Counted from the stretch's first letter, positions 28,588 to 39,300 are shown. The stretch is 64,000 nt of DNA from Algoriphagus aquimarinus (GCF_007997215.1 NZ_VORW01000006.1:123854-187853); one strand, 5' to 3'. Program-made: numbers and translations. Notes: generated by a model not told the origin, from the sequence alone.

Positions 28588-30012
28588 ATGAAGACCGAAG
28601 GATACAACGCAGGAGAACATTACGATGAGATGATCTCTGGGGAAGGGGAGATTAGAGAGCATTATAATGAATTTTATAATCATCTGAAAAAGACTAGCTC
28701 TAAGAAGATGAACCAGCTACAGCACTCTGCTAATCAGACGCAGCGCTCGATGGGCATGACATTTAATGTGTATCATGACAATCAGGGGATGGAGAAAATT
28801 CTTCACTTGGACATCATTCCCAGGATTATTCCCAATTCAGAATGGCAAAAACTAGAGGCGGGATTAAAGCAAAGAACCCAAGCTTTGAACATGTTTCTTC
28901 AGGATGTCTACAATGAGCGAAACATTCTAAAGGATGGTATAGTCCCTTCAGATCTTATCCTTAAGAGTAAGGATTACCTTGAGCCTTGTATAGGACTAAC
29001 CCCACCTAAGGGTATCTGGTGTCATATTACCGGAACTGATCTAGTGAAAAGTAAGGATGGGGAATATTACATATTAGAAGATAATCTCCGATGTCCATCT
29101 GGGGTTTCCTATATGCTGGAAAGCCGTGAAATTATCAAACGCGTTTACCCGGATATTTTCAATCAAAAAGGAGTGATGCCGGTTTCTAACTATCCGACTA
29201 AGCTACTTCGGATGCTTCAGAATCTTTCGGATAAGCCTAAACCTGTGGTAGGAGTGCTTACTCCGGGAGTTTATAACTCGGCGTATTATGAACATTCGTA
29301 TCTCGCCTTGCAAATGGGAGTAGAGCTGGTAAGCGGAGTAGACTTAATTGTGGAGAACAAAAAGGTATACATGCAGACCACGAAAGGCCTAGAGCAAATC
29401 GATGTGCTTTATCGCAGGATAGATGACACATTCTTGGATCCAGAGACTTTCAATCCAGATTCTATGCTGGGAGTTCCTGGCCTTTTTGAAGCTTACAAAG
29501 CTGGGAATATTGCTTTGGCAAATGCACCTGGAACTGGCGTAGCGGATGATAAGGCAGTTTATGCTTACGTTCCAAAAATCATTAAGTACTATCTTAATGA
29601 AGAACCAATATTAAATAATGTACCAACTTATCTCTGTAGAGAAGAGAAGGATAGGCAGTACGTGCTTGATCATATAGAAGAGTTGGTAGTGAAGGAAACG
29701 AATGCAGCAGGTGGCTACGGGATGCTGATTGGGCCAAAGGCAACTCCAGAGGAGCATGCGAAATTCAGAGAGCTTGTTGCAAATAATCCGACAAACTACA
29801 TCGCTCAGCCAACGTTGTCACTTTCTACAGTGCCGACTTTGACAAATGAAGGAATAAGTGGTAGGCATGTGGATCTGAGACCTTATATCTTGTATGGACA
29901 AGAAATTGAGGTAATTCCCGGCGCATTAACTCGAGTGGCGTTGAAAAAAGGTTCGCTGGTAGTGAACAGCTCCCAAGGTGGAGGAAGTAAGGATACCTGG
30001 GTTTTATATTAA
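28588..30012 (+). CDS. Circularly permuted ATP-grasp ligase (type 2)
   Basis: This 474-residue cytoplasmic protein is of the DUF404/DUF407 type. Typical segments are MGMTFNVYHDNQGMEKILHLDIIPRII near 52-80, ILEDNLRCPSGVSYMLESRE near 157-176, YRRIDDTFLDPE near 275, GTGVADDKAVYAYVPKII near 320 and VVKETNAAGGYGML near 365. Proteins like this occur next to an alpha-E protein, as here with a 14-bp gap, and are predicted to form peptide-like or amide bonds using ATP. The product is unknown. Full-length sequence and intact glycine-rich motifs argue that it is active. The family assignment is firm; the chemistry is prediction. Confidence 0.92.
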   Translation: MKTEGYNAGEHYDEMISGEGEIREHYNEFYNHLKKTSSKKMNQLQHSANQTQRSMGMTFNVYHDNQGMEKILHLDIIPRIIPNSEWQKLEAGLKQRTQALNMFLQDVYNERNILKDGIVPSDLILKSKDYLEPCIGLTPPKGIWCHITGTDLVKSKDGEYYILEDNLRCPSGVSYMLESREIIKRVYPDIFNQKGVMPVSNYPTKLLRMLQNLSDKPKPVVGVLTPGVYNSAYYEHSYLALQMGVELVSGVDLIVENKKVYMQTTKGLEQIDVLYRRIDDTFLDPETFNPDSMLGVPGLFEAYKAGNIALANAPGTGVADDKAVYAYVPKIIKYYLNEEPILNNVPTYLCREEKDRQYVLDHIEELVVKETNAAGGYGMLIGPKATPEEHAKFRELVANNPTNYIAQPTLSLSTVPTLTNEGISGRHVDLRPYILYGQEIEVIPGALTRVALKKGSLVVNSSQGGGSKDTWVLY

Positions 30013-30026
30013 TAAACAGAAAGAAT

Positions 30027-31013
30027 ATGCTAAGTAGAGTAGCAAATAGTATTTATTGGCTAGGGAGATACCTAGAGCGCGCGGAGAATTATGCGCGATT
30101 TATAGACGTGAATTTTAACCTGATGCAAGATCTGCCGCTAGATCTGAAAGAGCAGTGGCGTCCTTTGATTGCAGCTACGGGAGACTTGGCTCTTTATGAG
30201 AAGAGTTGTACTGGTTACGAGAAAAATCAGGTTTTATTCTTTTTGGGGTTTGATGCAGAAAACCCAAACTCCATGGTCTCCACCATCAAAAATGCTAGAG
30301 AAAATGCCAGGATCATCCGTGAAAACCTAAGTAAGGAAACATGGGAGAAAGTCAATGAACTCTATTATATGATGCAGGAAGGCTTGGAAAAAAAGGTTTG
30401 GAAAAAAGAAGATCCAAGGCCGTTTTTTGAGAAAGTAAAAAACCAGATTTTATTGATTTATGGTATTGCTGATAGCAGTGTGGCTCGAACTGAAGGGTGG
30501 TATTTCAGACAGCTTGGTCAATTCCTAGAGAGAGCCGATAAGACTTCCAGGATGTTAGATGTGAAATATCATATTCTCTTGCCTTCAGACCAGGAGATCG
30601 GAACTCCTCTTGATTTCCTTCACTGGATGGCTTTACTGAAGTCAGTTACTGCATTCAATACCTATCGCAGATTGTATGGGAATATTGAGTCTGCCAATGT
30701 GGTGGAGTTTTTAACACTGAATAAGTACTTTCCTAGATCCATCTATTTCTGTATCAAAGAAGCCGAGAAATGCCTCCATAATATCTCAGGAAATCTGGGG
30801 GGTGGATATATGAATTCGCCTGAAAAGGCTATGGGCGAGCTGCGATCAAAACTGGAATTTGCAGAAGTAGGAGAGATTATTGGTTTTGGCTTGCACGAGT
30901 ATTTGGATAATCTTCAGTTGAAAATTAATGAGATATCTAATTTAGTCGACTCTAACTTCTTTACTATCAGAGATAATCAGACCTATCAAACTCAAAGTCA
31001 AACTCAGAACTGA
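30027..31013 (+). CDS. Alpha-E domain (DUF403) protein, partner of the ATP-grasp ligase
   Basis: This 328-residue all-helical protein begins with the family signature LSRVANSIYWLGRYLERAENYARFIDVNFNL. Later pieces are SVARTEGWYFRQLGQFLERADKTSRMLDVKYH (near 150-180) and SIYFCIKEAEKCL (near 240). Glutamates in the two LERAE/LERAD segments give the family its name and may bind metal. It is co-transcribed with the ATP-grasp gene. In many genomes a transglutaminase-like gene follows; here the next gene is on the other strand, so the set is reduced to two genes. Confidence 0.93.
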   Translation: MLSRVANSIYWLGRYLERAENYARFIDVNFNLMQDLPLDLKEQWRPLIAATGDLALYEKSCTGYEKNQVLFFLGFDAENPNSMVSTIKNARENARIIRENLSKETWEKVNELYYMMQEGLEKKVWKKEDPRPFFEKVKNQILLIYGIADSSVARTEGWYFRQLGQFLERADKTSRMLDVKYHILLPSDQEIGTPLDFLHWMALLKSVTAFNTYRRLYGNIESANVVEFLTLNKYFPRSIYFCIKEAEKCLHNISGNLGGGYMNSPEKAMGELRSKLEFAEVGEIIGFGLHEYLDNLQLKINEISNLVDSNFFTIRDNQTYQTQSQTQN

Positions 31014-31034
31014 TCAGCTGAAATCTCCGGGATA

Positions 31035-31808
31035 TTAATCTGCGAAAACCCCATCTTTTGGTTTTTCGAATATTTCTGAGTCAAACTCTTCATCCAAAAG
31101 CAAGGCATCTGCTATGGTGACTTGGTATTTTAAAATCTTGGTAGAGTCGTTTTCAATAGTGTAACCTGTAAGAATTCTAGGAAAAAACACACCATTTGAT
31201 TCTCTGTAATCATCGTATTTCAACGCGCTAAGAGGAGGGTTTTCACTGTCATTGGAAGGAACCGAGTAAAGAACGTATTCAACTCTCTTGGTTTCAGGGT
31301 TGACCAGCATGAAGTATCGGTTCTTAGGGTTTGTTGATGCTGTGTTAGTATCAAATTTTGCCTGGAACGTTGAGTATTTTTTACCATTCAATGATTTGTC
31401 CTCTACTTTTTCTACCGTCACTCCCTGATCAGTGAATACAAAGGGAATGTTGAAAAAGTAGAAATACAGGTTGTGATAGAACTTCAGGGATTCTCCGCTA
31501 TAAGCTTCTCTGTTTGGGCTGATCCAAGTCTGATACCCATCAAAACCAATCTCAAAATCCGTAGTAGATAGGCGAATTTTTCTACTTTCCAGATTGATGA
31601 AAGCATTTTCCTCTATCATGATGCCCTCATGGATCATCGCATAGCTCTCTGCTTTGGCATTATACCATTTTTGCCATTCTCCGTGTGCCTCTAAAACCGC
31701 AGTGAATTCAGGAGAAAGCTCAGGAAGTGCTTTTTCTACGTTGGTTTGGCAAGAAACAATAGAGACTAGAAGTAGTAAGGAGGCAAATGTCAGGGTGATT
31801 TTTTGCAT
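31035..31808 (-). CDS. Lipoprotein of the DUF6503-like kind, function unknown
   Basis: From the ATG at 31808 this is a 257-residue lipoprotein with lipobox LLVSIVSC ending near residue 20. The body reads like an antiparallel beta sheet fold of the LolA/LppX sort: YNAKAESYAMIHEGIMIEENAFINLESRKIRLSTTDFEIGFDGYQTWIS, then YFMLVNPETKRVEYVLY and a final FFPRILTGYTIENDS strand. Such folds often bind lipids, but no ligand residues can be named. An upstream in-frame Met at 31859 would add 17 residues that do not look like a signal. It ends 22 bp from the convergent alpha-E gene. Confidence 0.65.
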   Translation of the reverse strand: MQKITLTFASLLLLVSIVSCQTNVEKALPELSPEFTAVLEAHGEWQKWYNAKAESYAMIHEGIMIEENAFINLESRKIRLSTTDFEIGFDGYQTWISPNREAYSGESLKFYHNLYFYFFNIPFVFTDQGVTVEKVEDKSLNGKKYSTFQAKFDTNTASTNPKNRYFMLVNPETKRVEYVLYSVPSNDSENPPLSALKYDDYRESNGVFFPRILTGYTIENDSTKILKYQVTIADALLLDEEFDSEIFEKPKDGVFAD

Positions 31809-31907
31809 TTTGTAGCGTGTTTGGGGCTTCAATTTAGCATGAAATTGAGCGTCTTCCAACCTGATGATTTCACTAAGTTTCTTAAATAGAAACTGGTATT
31901 TAGATTA

Positions 31908-31936
31908 AAAAAAAGCCCGAGCATTGCTCAGGCATT
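31908..31936 (-). terminator. Terminator of the SusCD-aminotransferase-permease operon
   Basis: GCCCGAGC (31915-31922) pairs with GCTCAGGC (31926-31933) with one mismatch. On the minus strand a long T run follows. It lies about 50 bp beyond the permease stop. Confidence 0.75.
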
Positions 31937-31981
31937 TTCATTTGGTCAAACCTATCGGTTATTCTATTGACCTACCTAGTG

Positions 31982-33118
31982 TTACTCAACTGAACTGTCT
32001 TTTAATTCTTTCTCTCGTAGGTTTTCAAATCCAAAATCTGCACTCTTCACCCATTGAACGGCTTTTGGCAATAAGGCCGCGCCGATCAATACCCCACCGA
32101 TAGTGATGACATGAAGCGGATAAGTGAAATAGCTTCCCGATGTGAATACGCCTAGAATCAGTAAGGTGCTAAAAGGCATCGATACCGCTAATACGTTGAT
32201 TCCCAATTCCAGATCAAAGGTTGGATTGTCTTTCTGAGCCTCATTTTCATATTCAAACTTACGTATCGCCGACATGTGTGCAAATGGCCAGAAACTCACG
32301 GCACTTTGCGGAAACACCACTGCTAGTAGTATCGCTGCCTCGGAAGGCATTGGCACTAACCAGATGAATAGACCGCTAAGCAGAAATGTAAATCCAGCTC
32401 TGAAAGTGAGTATAGAGGTAATCATGCGCAGTTGGTCCCATTTGAAAATCACGGCTATGCCGATGAAAATCAAGACTAGCGGAGTCATCATATCCTTCAT
32501 CATCAGGATAGATTCGCTAAGGAAACCTGGCATACTTTCCATATTGAATCCAAAGCTGAGCAGAACAATTGCAATTAGAATAACCAGGTTGATCGGTTCA
32601 CTTACCATGGCTATCAGCAGTTCTTTTACCTTTTGGCCATTGGATTTAGATTTGAGGTTTTGGTTTTTGTAATACCAAGACATGGCTAGTAAATAGGCTA
32701 ATACTAATACAAAAAGCTTATTTCCAATGTCTGACAGTGCAGCCCAAGCTAGCGCGTCATCACCCAGATACTCTACTATAAAGGGGAAACAGGTCAATCC
32801 CGGAGCCAAAGAAGGGAGAAGCAACATCAGTGTTCGCATGGCCGGTGTATCCGCTTTGACGCCAAAATATGGCAGCGAGTACTTGGTAAGGAAGATCATC
32901 ACAATATTAAATACCAAAGCCAAAACCGGAAGAATCAGCAGATCCGGATTGATTTCGATTTTCAACAAGGCAACAAAGATCATTGCCGGCAAGGCGATGT
33001 TTAGAATTATGGATTTTAACCCCTTTTTCTGATCCTCATTTTGAAGTTTTTTCTGGAGAAATATTCCGATAACTATCAAAAGGAGCAGCGATAGGGTCTT
33101 CTGAAGTGCAATACTCAT
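31982..33118 (-). CDS. AEC-family (auxin efflux carrier-like) permease
   Basis: This 378-residue inner-membrane protein has about ten transmembrane helices in two halves. Typical segments are LKSIILNIALPAMIFVALLKIEI near 34-56, LMLLLPSLAPGLTCFPFIVEYLGDDALAWAALSDIGNKLF near 96-135 and LAVVFPQSAVSFWPFAHM near 263-280. AEC members carry organic acids or amino-acid-like anions. It is the last gene of a five-gene minus-strand unit and starts 15 bp after the aminotransferase. That placement suggests it moves the substrate or product of the exported aminotransferase. Direction of transport cannot be told. Confidence 0.88.
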   Translation of the reverse strand: MSIALQKTLSLLLLIVIGIFLQKKLQNEDQKKGLKSIILNIALPAMIFVALLKIEINPDLLILPVLALVFNIVMIFLTKYSLPYFGVKADTPAMRTLMLLLPSLAPGLTCFPFIVEYLGDDALAWAALSDIGNKLFVLVLAYLLAMSWYYKNQNLKSKSNGQKVKELLIAMVSEPINLVILIAIVLLSFGFNMESMPGFLSESILMMKDMMTPLVLIFIGIAVIFKWDQLRMITSILTFRAGFTFLLSGLFIWLVPMPSEAAILLAVVFPQSAVSFWPFAHMSAIRKFEYENEAQKDNPTFDLELGINVLAVSMPFSTLLILGVFTSGSYFTYPLHVITIGGVLIGAALLPKAVQWVKSADFGFENLREKELKDSSVE

Positions 33119-33133
33119 ACGAATCCTTGTTTA

Positions 33134-34303
33134 CTATGCGGTCACTTTTTTGAATGCATCGACGAAAATTTCCATTTCTTCCATGGTGCCCATACTTACT
33201 CTACACCAAGGTTTGTTGTCTATGTTGAATACCCTGATACCAACTCCGCTGTCGTACATGCCTTTCATAAATGGCTGTCCTTCCATTCGAAGTGGGAAAA
33301 TCATAAAGCTGGTTTCGGTAGGAATGATATCGTAACCTAAAGAAGCTACTTCACCTTTGGTGTATTCTCTACATTCTGCATTCATGCTTCTACAGCTGCT
33401 GAGGAAGCTTTCTTCCTTCATGCTTGCAATAGCGCCATTTAGTGAGGTGACACAAAGTCCCATTGTACTTCTAACCATAGAAGTGATGCTCTCGATACGC
33501 TCAGGAAGTGCTACCATGTAGCCAATTCTCAAGCCAGCCATTCCGTGGATTTTGGAGAAAGTTCTAGCTACAATTACATCCTTACCTTCGGCTACTAACC
33601 CTACCATAGAGCTTTCCTCTGGTTTCTGAAGGAATTCCAAATAAGCTTCATCTACGAACACCGGAGTTTTCGCTGATACTTTGGAACAGAAAGCTTTTAG
33701 TTTGGTAGCATCAGTAATTGATCCTGTAGGGTTGTTTGGATTACAGATGTAAACAAGATTCGTTTCAGAGTCGACAGCTTTTTCCATTGCATCCAGGTCA
33801 TGCTGATAATCTCCTGTCAATAGCGTAGGCTTCCACGTGGCGCCAAGGTTTTGAGCAGTATTCATCAATGACATGTAGGATGGATCTGCAGAAACTACAT
33901 TCCCGCCATTCATAAACTGTACAAAAGCTACTTTTTCCAGAATATCTGAAGAACCAGGAGATAGCATGATGTGGTCTGCTGATACTCCTTCTTTCTCGGC
34001 GATCATGTCAAGAAGTATTTTTGCTTCCCCATGACCATATCTGTTGCCTAGAGAAATAGATTCCGAAATGGCTTTGATCACCTTTGGAGATGGACCATAA
34101 GGATTCTCATTTGCATTTAATTTTGCTACTATTCTAGCTTCATTGTATTGAAAAGTTGGAATGTGCTCATGTAGAATTGAGTCAGGCTGATATACTGCTA
34201 GTGCTTTGTTTTTTGGCATGGCAAAAGCAGGGGCAATCGCCATAGTTCCCACAGCCATAAGGCTGGATTTGATCCAATTTCTTCTGTTAATAGAGTGGTT
34301 CAT
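33134..34303 (-). CDS. Tat-exported PLP-dependent aminotransferase (HisC-like fold)
   Basis: This 389-residue fold-type I aminotransferase has an N-terminal twin-arginine signal: R7-R8-N-W-I-K, then a hydrophobic stretch ending APAFA. It is thus predicted to fold in the cytoplasm with PLP and be exported to the periplasm. Catalytic parts are present: ANENPYGPSP near 64-73, CNPNNPTG (187-194), D218 in VDEAY, the PLP lysine K251 in TFSKIHG, and R259 in LRIGY. Its sequence is nearest histidinol-phosphate aminotransferases, but export and location make histidine synthesis unlikely. It sits 62 bp after a lipoprotein gene of a SusCD operon. The substrate may be an amino acid or phosphate-bearing amine brought in by SusCD. 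Confidence 0.88.
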   Translation of the reverse strand: MNHSINRRNWIKSSLMAVGTMAIAPAFAMPKNKALAVYQPDSILHEHIPTFQYNEARIVAKLNANENPYGPSPKVIKAISESISLGNRYGHGEAKILLDMIAEKEGVSADHIMLSPGSSDILEKVAFVQFMNGGNVVSADPSYMSLMNTAQNLGATWKPTLLTGDYQHDLDAMEKAVDSETNLVYICNPNNPTGSITDATKLKAFCSKVSAKTPVFVDEAYLEFLQKPEESSMVGLVAEGKDVIVARTFSKIHGMAGLRIGYMVALPERIESITSMVRSTMGLCVTSLNGAIASMKEESFLSSCRSMNAECREYTKGEVASLGYDIIPTETSFMIFPLRMEGQPFMKGMYDSGVGIRVFNIDNKPWCRVSMGTMEEMEIFVDAFKKVTA

Positions 34304-34365
34304 AGTAATTTTAATAAGGTTGTAGAAAGATTTAGAGGATTGATTTTTATAAAGAATGAACGTTG

Positions 34366-34809
34366 TTATTTGACCCGAACAGTGTGGTATTTTCTGAAGG
34401 CGACATTTTTGTAGGTTCCTGAGAATTCAAGTCGAACCGAGCTTCCAATAGTTGCTTCTGATAAGCCCAGATCAGCCCAAGAAATAACCAATTCAGCGCT
34501 GCCGCCTGTATCTGTCACCAGTTTGGCTACTTCATTGGTGTTATTGATGAAGACAGCGATGTTTAGGTTGGGTACAGGAATGGAGTCTATCCCTTTAGTG
34601 TAGTCTAGAATGTTGGTCTTATCGAGTTCTAGAAATCTGGATCCCACCGTGACTGGGGAAGCGGCACTGAATGAACTTCCTTCAAGTAAAACCAATACTG
34701 GGGATGCTACATTTGGCGTAGCCAAATCCTCGGCTTCCACGCAGGATTGGGTGAACACAATAGTGGCAAACGCTGCCAGAATTAAGTATATGTTGAATGA
34801 CTTTTGCAT
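34366..34809 (-). CDS. Small lipoprotein of the SusCD locus
   Basis: This 147-residue protein has a signal ending FTQSC, so C23 is lipidated. The mature part is beta-rich (VASPVLVLLEGSSFSAASPVTVGSRFLELDKTNILDY, then LNIAVFINNTNEVAKLVTDTGGSAELVISW) and resembles an Ig-like or SusE-type domain. It lies 36 bp after susD, where accessory surface lipoproteins of such loci are found. No family is recognised with confidence. It probably sits on the outer membrane with SusD and helps bind substrate. Confidence 0.6.
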   Translation of the reverse strand: MQKSFNIYLILAAFATIVFTQSCVEAEDLATPNVASPVLVLLEGSSFSAASPVTVGSRFLELDKTNILDYTKGIDSIPVPNLNIAVFINNTNEVAKLVTDTGGSAELVISWADLGLSEATIGSSVRLEFSGTYKNVAFRKYHTVRVK

Positions 34810-34845
34810 ATGAATTTCAGTTGAATGATTAGAGATCGATTTTGA

Positions 34846-36306
34846 TTAGTCTACCCACCAAAGTGGAGTTCGCATGTTGTCAGAGCCTCCTAGTTTTCTT
34901 ACACCTTCGTCTAGATTTGCTTTGTTGAGGGAGTATTCGGAAGTGGGGTACTCTATTCTAGTAGGAAGTATTCCATCGTTTGAAAACACAGCGCTTGGGT
35001 TCGGTGCAGGCATCACAGGATATCCTGTTCTGCGGTATTCGTTCCAGGCCTCTACTCCTTGTCCGAAAAGTGCAATCCACTTTTGAGTCATGATGCTTTC
35101 CTTAGTGACTTCGCCTATACGTGACATGTAATCACCTGGCATAGTGAGGCCCTGCTGCTTGAAAGAGGCTTTGATTGCACTTTCTAGGAATTCACTTGCA
35201 TCACCCGTGATATCTCCGTCTAATGCTGCTTCGGCTTTGATGAACTCCACTTCTGCATAGGTCATTAGTACACTTGGAGCGGTTGGGTCCAAATATTTAA
35301 GTCCAATTCTCGACGCGTTGTATGTTCCGGCAGCTGCATCGGTCAGGCCATTTGGCAAGCCAGCGTAGCTTCCATCAGCCAAAGGCTGCGCATAGACTGT
35401 GATTCTTTCATCGTCAAGTGCAAGAAGTTTATTGATCAATGTTGTGCTGATATTCCAATCTGATCGAGTGGAGAATACATCAAACATTTTGTTTCTGCTG
35501 CCGATTACATCGAAGTGAGTTAGCTCAGCTGTCTGAGAATTGCTCTCGATAACAGGATACTTGGTAGGGTTAGCCAATATTTGACTCATTATAGCCCGTG
35601 ATTCTGTAGCTTTTTTAGATGCTTGTCTATTTGCAATTCTCAAGGCAAGTGAATTCGCGAAGCGCTTCCACTTCATGATGTCACCGTTGAACATGATGTC
35701 CCCGACTACAGCTGGTCCAGAAGTAGAGAGAAGATCATTTGCTTCCATCAGGTCAGCAAGAATGCCTGCGTACACTTCCTCCATAGAATCGTATTTCGGA
35801 GAGTTGATGGCTTCTTCCGCTGTGCCCTTCAGCGCTTCAGAATATGGAATCGGTCCGAATACATCTGTGAGATATGCATAAGCAAATGACTGCATGACCA
35901 TTGCAATGCCTACATAATTGGCATTTTCGTATGTTTTGCCTGGTCCAGATAGGGATTTTACTTTCTCGAAATTGATCAGGGATTCTTTATAGATATTGTT
36001 CCAAGTGCCGGAAGAGATGGTGAGAGGAATCTCATAACTGTCGCCTTCAGCATTGATATAGATATTTCTGGAAAGATGCTGGATCCAGCACATGGCTGCA
36101 TCGATATTAAGCCTTTCATACCTGGTGCTGTGTCCCCAATATCTGTCCACTGTTACTTGTATTGCATTTGGCAAAAGCAAGGAAGGGGAGATGGCGACCG
36201 GGTTGTTTGGATCGGTATTGATTTCTTCAAAATCCTTGGTACAGGAAGTCATCGTACCAAGAGTCAGAAGAAGTATTGCGAGAGTGTATATGTATAGTCT
36301 ATTCAT
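34846..36306 (-). CDS. SusD/RagB-family nutrient-binding lipoprotein
   Basis: This 486-residue surface lipoprotein has the lipobox ending TMTSC (C21). Next comes the family start TKDFEEINTDPNNPVAISPSLLLPNAIQ. TPR-like helical segments follow (YVGIAMVMQSFAYAYLTDVFGPIPYSEAL, MKWKRFANSLALRIANRQ). The ending VEAWNEYRRTGYPVMPAPNP...RIEYPTSEYSLNK...RTPLWW is characteristic of the SusD-like DUF4843/SusD_2 branch. It forms the lid of the SusC barrel, 29 bp upstream in the operon. Substrate binding residues cannot be identified by eye. Confidence 0.94.
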   Translation of the reverse strand: MNRLYIYTLAILLLTLGTMTSCTKDFEEINTDPNNPVAISPSLLLPNAIQVTVDRYWGHSTRYERLNIDAAMCWIQHLSRNIYINAEGDSYEIPLTISSGTWNNIYKESLINFEKVKSLSGPGKTYENANYVGIAMVMQSFAYAYLTDVFGPIPYSEALKGTAEEAINSPKYDSMEEVYAGILADLMEANDLLSTSGPAVVGDIMFNGDIMKWKRFANSLALRIANRQASKKATESRAIMSQILANPTKYPVIESNSQTAELTHFDVIGSRNKMFDVFSTRSDWNISTTLINKLLALDDERITVYAQPLADGSYAGLPNGLTDAAAGTYNASRIGLKYLDPTAPSVLMTYAEVEFIKAEAALDGDITGDASEFLESAIKASFKQQGLTMPGDYMSRIGEVTKESIMTQKWIALFGQGVEAWNEYRRTGYPVMPAPNPSAVFSNDGILPTRIEYPTSEYSLNKANLDEGVRKLGGSDNMRTPLWWVD

Positions 36307-36335
36307 GATAAGTTCTTAATAGGTAAAAGATTAGA

Positions 36336-39300
36336 TCAGAATGTCACGTTAAGATTGAAGCCCAGATTACGTGTAGTGGGCATTTGGCCGTAGGCAAATC
36401 CTTGTCCGTTGCCACCCTTCATATCAACTTCTGGATCCATGTGAGGATGGTTCTTGTAAAGAATAGCCAGATTACGTCCCACGAAAGAGAGTTTCATGGT
36501 TTGGATGAACTTATTGCCTAGGAAATTTTTTGGGAATACATAGCCCAAAGACACTTCACGAAGCTTCACGAAGGTTCCGTCAAAAATCCCTGATTCATGG
36601 TAGGTACGTGGGTTCTGCGCATTCCAGAATGTCCCTGCACTAGCGATTACATCGTTTGGTACATACACTGGCGCCTCTGACGTACCTATATTCATTACAC
36701 CTTGACCTATTACTCCTTCTTCTCTGCCTATGGCAGTTTCAGCATATTGACCGGTTTTTCTGGCAAGGCCAGTTCCCACATCGAATATGTCTCCGCCCAT
36801 TTTTACATCGATCAGCGTATTCAACTCAAGACCTTTGTATGCTAATGAGTTGGTCCATCCGCCTATCCAGTCAGGCTGAATATTTCCAAGTGTGTAAGTG
36901 CCTTCTTCTAATACAGGAAGACCATTGTTGTAGACAAGCTCTCCTTCTGGACTTCTTAGATATCTTCTTCCGTAAAGTGAGCCATAAGGCTGACCTACTC
37001 TAGCTTCAGATGTAAGCGAGTTTTGAGTGCCTAGAATATAGTTTTCAAGACCTTCCGCTAGTTCTACTACTTTGTTTCGGTTTCTGGCAAAGTTCAATGC
37101 AGTGTACCAGCTAAACCCTGATGCGGTGTTGATAGGAGTAGCGTTAATCGTAAGCTCAATTCCTTGGTTGGTGATTTTACCAGCATTTAGGATTTGACTG
37201 CTATATCCTGAAGCTGTAGAAATAGATACCGCAAGAATTTGGTTTACAGTAGACTGGTGATAGTAGGTGAAGTCTATTCCTGCTCTTCCTTCAAAAAACC
37301 TAAGATCCAAACCGACTTCTTTCCCCGTAGTGATTTCCGGTTTAAGAGTTCTATTTGCAATCTCATTTGATTCTGAATAGGTAGGCGTAGTTCCTGCCCA
37401 AAGTCCTTCAGAGGAATAAACTTGATTAAGTAAATATGGATCTGCATCATTACCGACCTGAGCTATACTTCCTCTGATTTTTGCAAATGAAAGGAAGCCC
37501 GACTGCACGTCGAAAATATCTGTCAGCACAGCAGACATAGCTACCGATGGATAGAAGAAGGAATTGTTTGAAGTAGGTAAAGTACTGGACCAATCATTTC
37601 GCCCCGTCACGTCTAGAAACAAGTAGTTGTTGAATCCAAATTGAGCGGACCCAAATACACTATTTACGACTTGTTTTCTAATCGTACTGGAAGGTGTAAC
37701 TGGGCTGGCGTAGTTACCTAGGTTGTAAAGTCCATCAATGGTAAGCTGACCAACGCTTACTGAGGTGCTTTTGTAGTTATTGACCCTGTTGTTTGCCCCA
37801 GCTTGTATTTTCAAAGAAAGTCTTGGAAGCAAGTCCTTGTCAAAAGTCAAAATAACGTCACTGTTTGTTTCTTGACTGTTTAGAACTGATTCTGAATAGG
37901 AGCCAAACCTTTTGACATTGTTTTTGAAGCTTTCTGCACTGTTGATGTTTATACGGGTGTCGCTCCAGTAGTCCGTGCCTGATCGGGCCAGGATGCTGAA
38001 ATGCTCGCTGATGTCGTAGTTCAGTGCTATGCTTCCTACTAAGCGGTCTTTTTCATTTGAGTTGGGTAAATACTTTTGGTTGAAAAATGGATTGGAAAAG
38101 TATTCATGTTGCCAGTTGGCATAGGGATAATCATCACCAGCTCTAAAGGTGAGTTTTTGGGTGTCATAATAGTCTTCCCAGTTTTTTAACTTGGTATAGT
38201 CCGTGTGTCTGTGAGCCCAGATGAAATCCTGACTTCCTGTAAAACCTCTGTTGTCTGAGCCTGATTTGACATACTCAGCATTCACGCTCATTTGAAGCTT
38301 TGGGATGAATTTGTAGGAAGTGTTTATCTTGAAGTTGTTACGGAAATAATCATTGTCCGCCATGATACTGGTCTGATCCAGTCTTCCCATAGATACTCGG
38401 AAACTACCTTGATCATTTCCTCCGGATAGTGCGATGGTATTTGAGATACTTTGACCTGTTTCCCAAAAATCATCGTAGTTGTTGGGCTGAGGAAGAAGAG
38501 CGACTTTCTCTGGTGCGGAATACCAAAGTGGCACCATTCTACCGTCCATAGGAGCGCCCCAACTTTCATCCACACCGGCAGTTCCACGAATCCCGTCTGC
38601 ATCAAATCCATTTCTTCCGTCCACATACCAAGTTCTGTAGCCAGTTCCACCGCCATATGTATTCTGGAAATTTGGCTTTACAAGTGGATTATCAAATGTC
38701 ATATTGCTGTTGAATTCAATGCCTAAGCCTTTGGATCCAGATCCATTTTTGGTAGTGACCATAATGACCCCATTTGCCGCCCGAGAGCCATATAATGCTG
38801 CTGCTGTGGCACCTTTTAGAATGGTCATTTCTTTGATGTTGTCAGGACTTATCTCAGATAAGCCGTTTCCATACTGTCTACTAGAGGTTTGCTCCAGTGG
38901 AACACCATCTACTACCACTAGAGGTTCGTTGTTTCCAGCTACTGAAGATGATCCTCGGATTACGATATGGGCGCCACTGCCAGGCATGGAGTTTCCTGTT
39001 ACCTGAACGCCAGCTACTCGCCCTGAAAGGCTATTCGCCACGTTAGTAGGTCGGGATTCTGTAAGGGATTTCCCATCTACACTTTGTGTGGAATAGCCCA
39101 GCGCTTTTTTGTCTCGCTCTAGTCCAAAAGCAGTTACCACTACCTCATTCAACGCCAAATCAGACGAAGCTAATTCGATGGTGAACATTGAGGTGCTTCC
39201 AACTTTGATCTCTTGAGTGGTAAATCCTATAAAAGAGACCGTCAAGATTGCGTCGGAGCTTTCATCAGGTAGGGTTAAGGAGAATTTTCCATCTATATCA

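Noticed and set aside
28588..31013. Calling the ATP-grasp/alpha-E pair a glutathione-synthesis operon
   Set aside because: The ATP-grasp domain is of the circularly permuted DUF404/DUF407 type, which is distinct from GshB-like ligases, and the partner is alpha-E, not a GshA-like ligase.
33134..34303. Assigning hisC (histidine biosynthesis) to the aminotransferase
   Set aside because: The protein carries a Tat export signal and lies in a SusCD operon with no his genes near it, so a cytoplasmic biosynthetic role is unlikely despite the similar fold.
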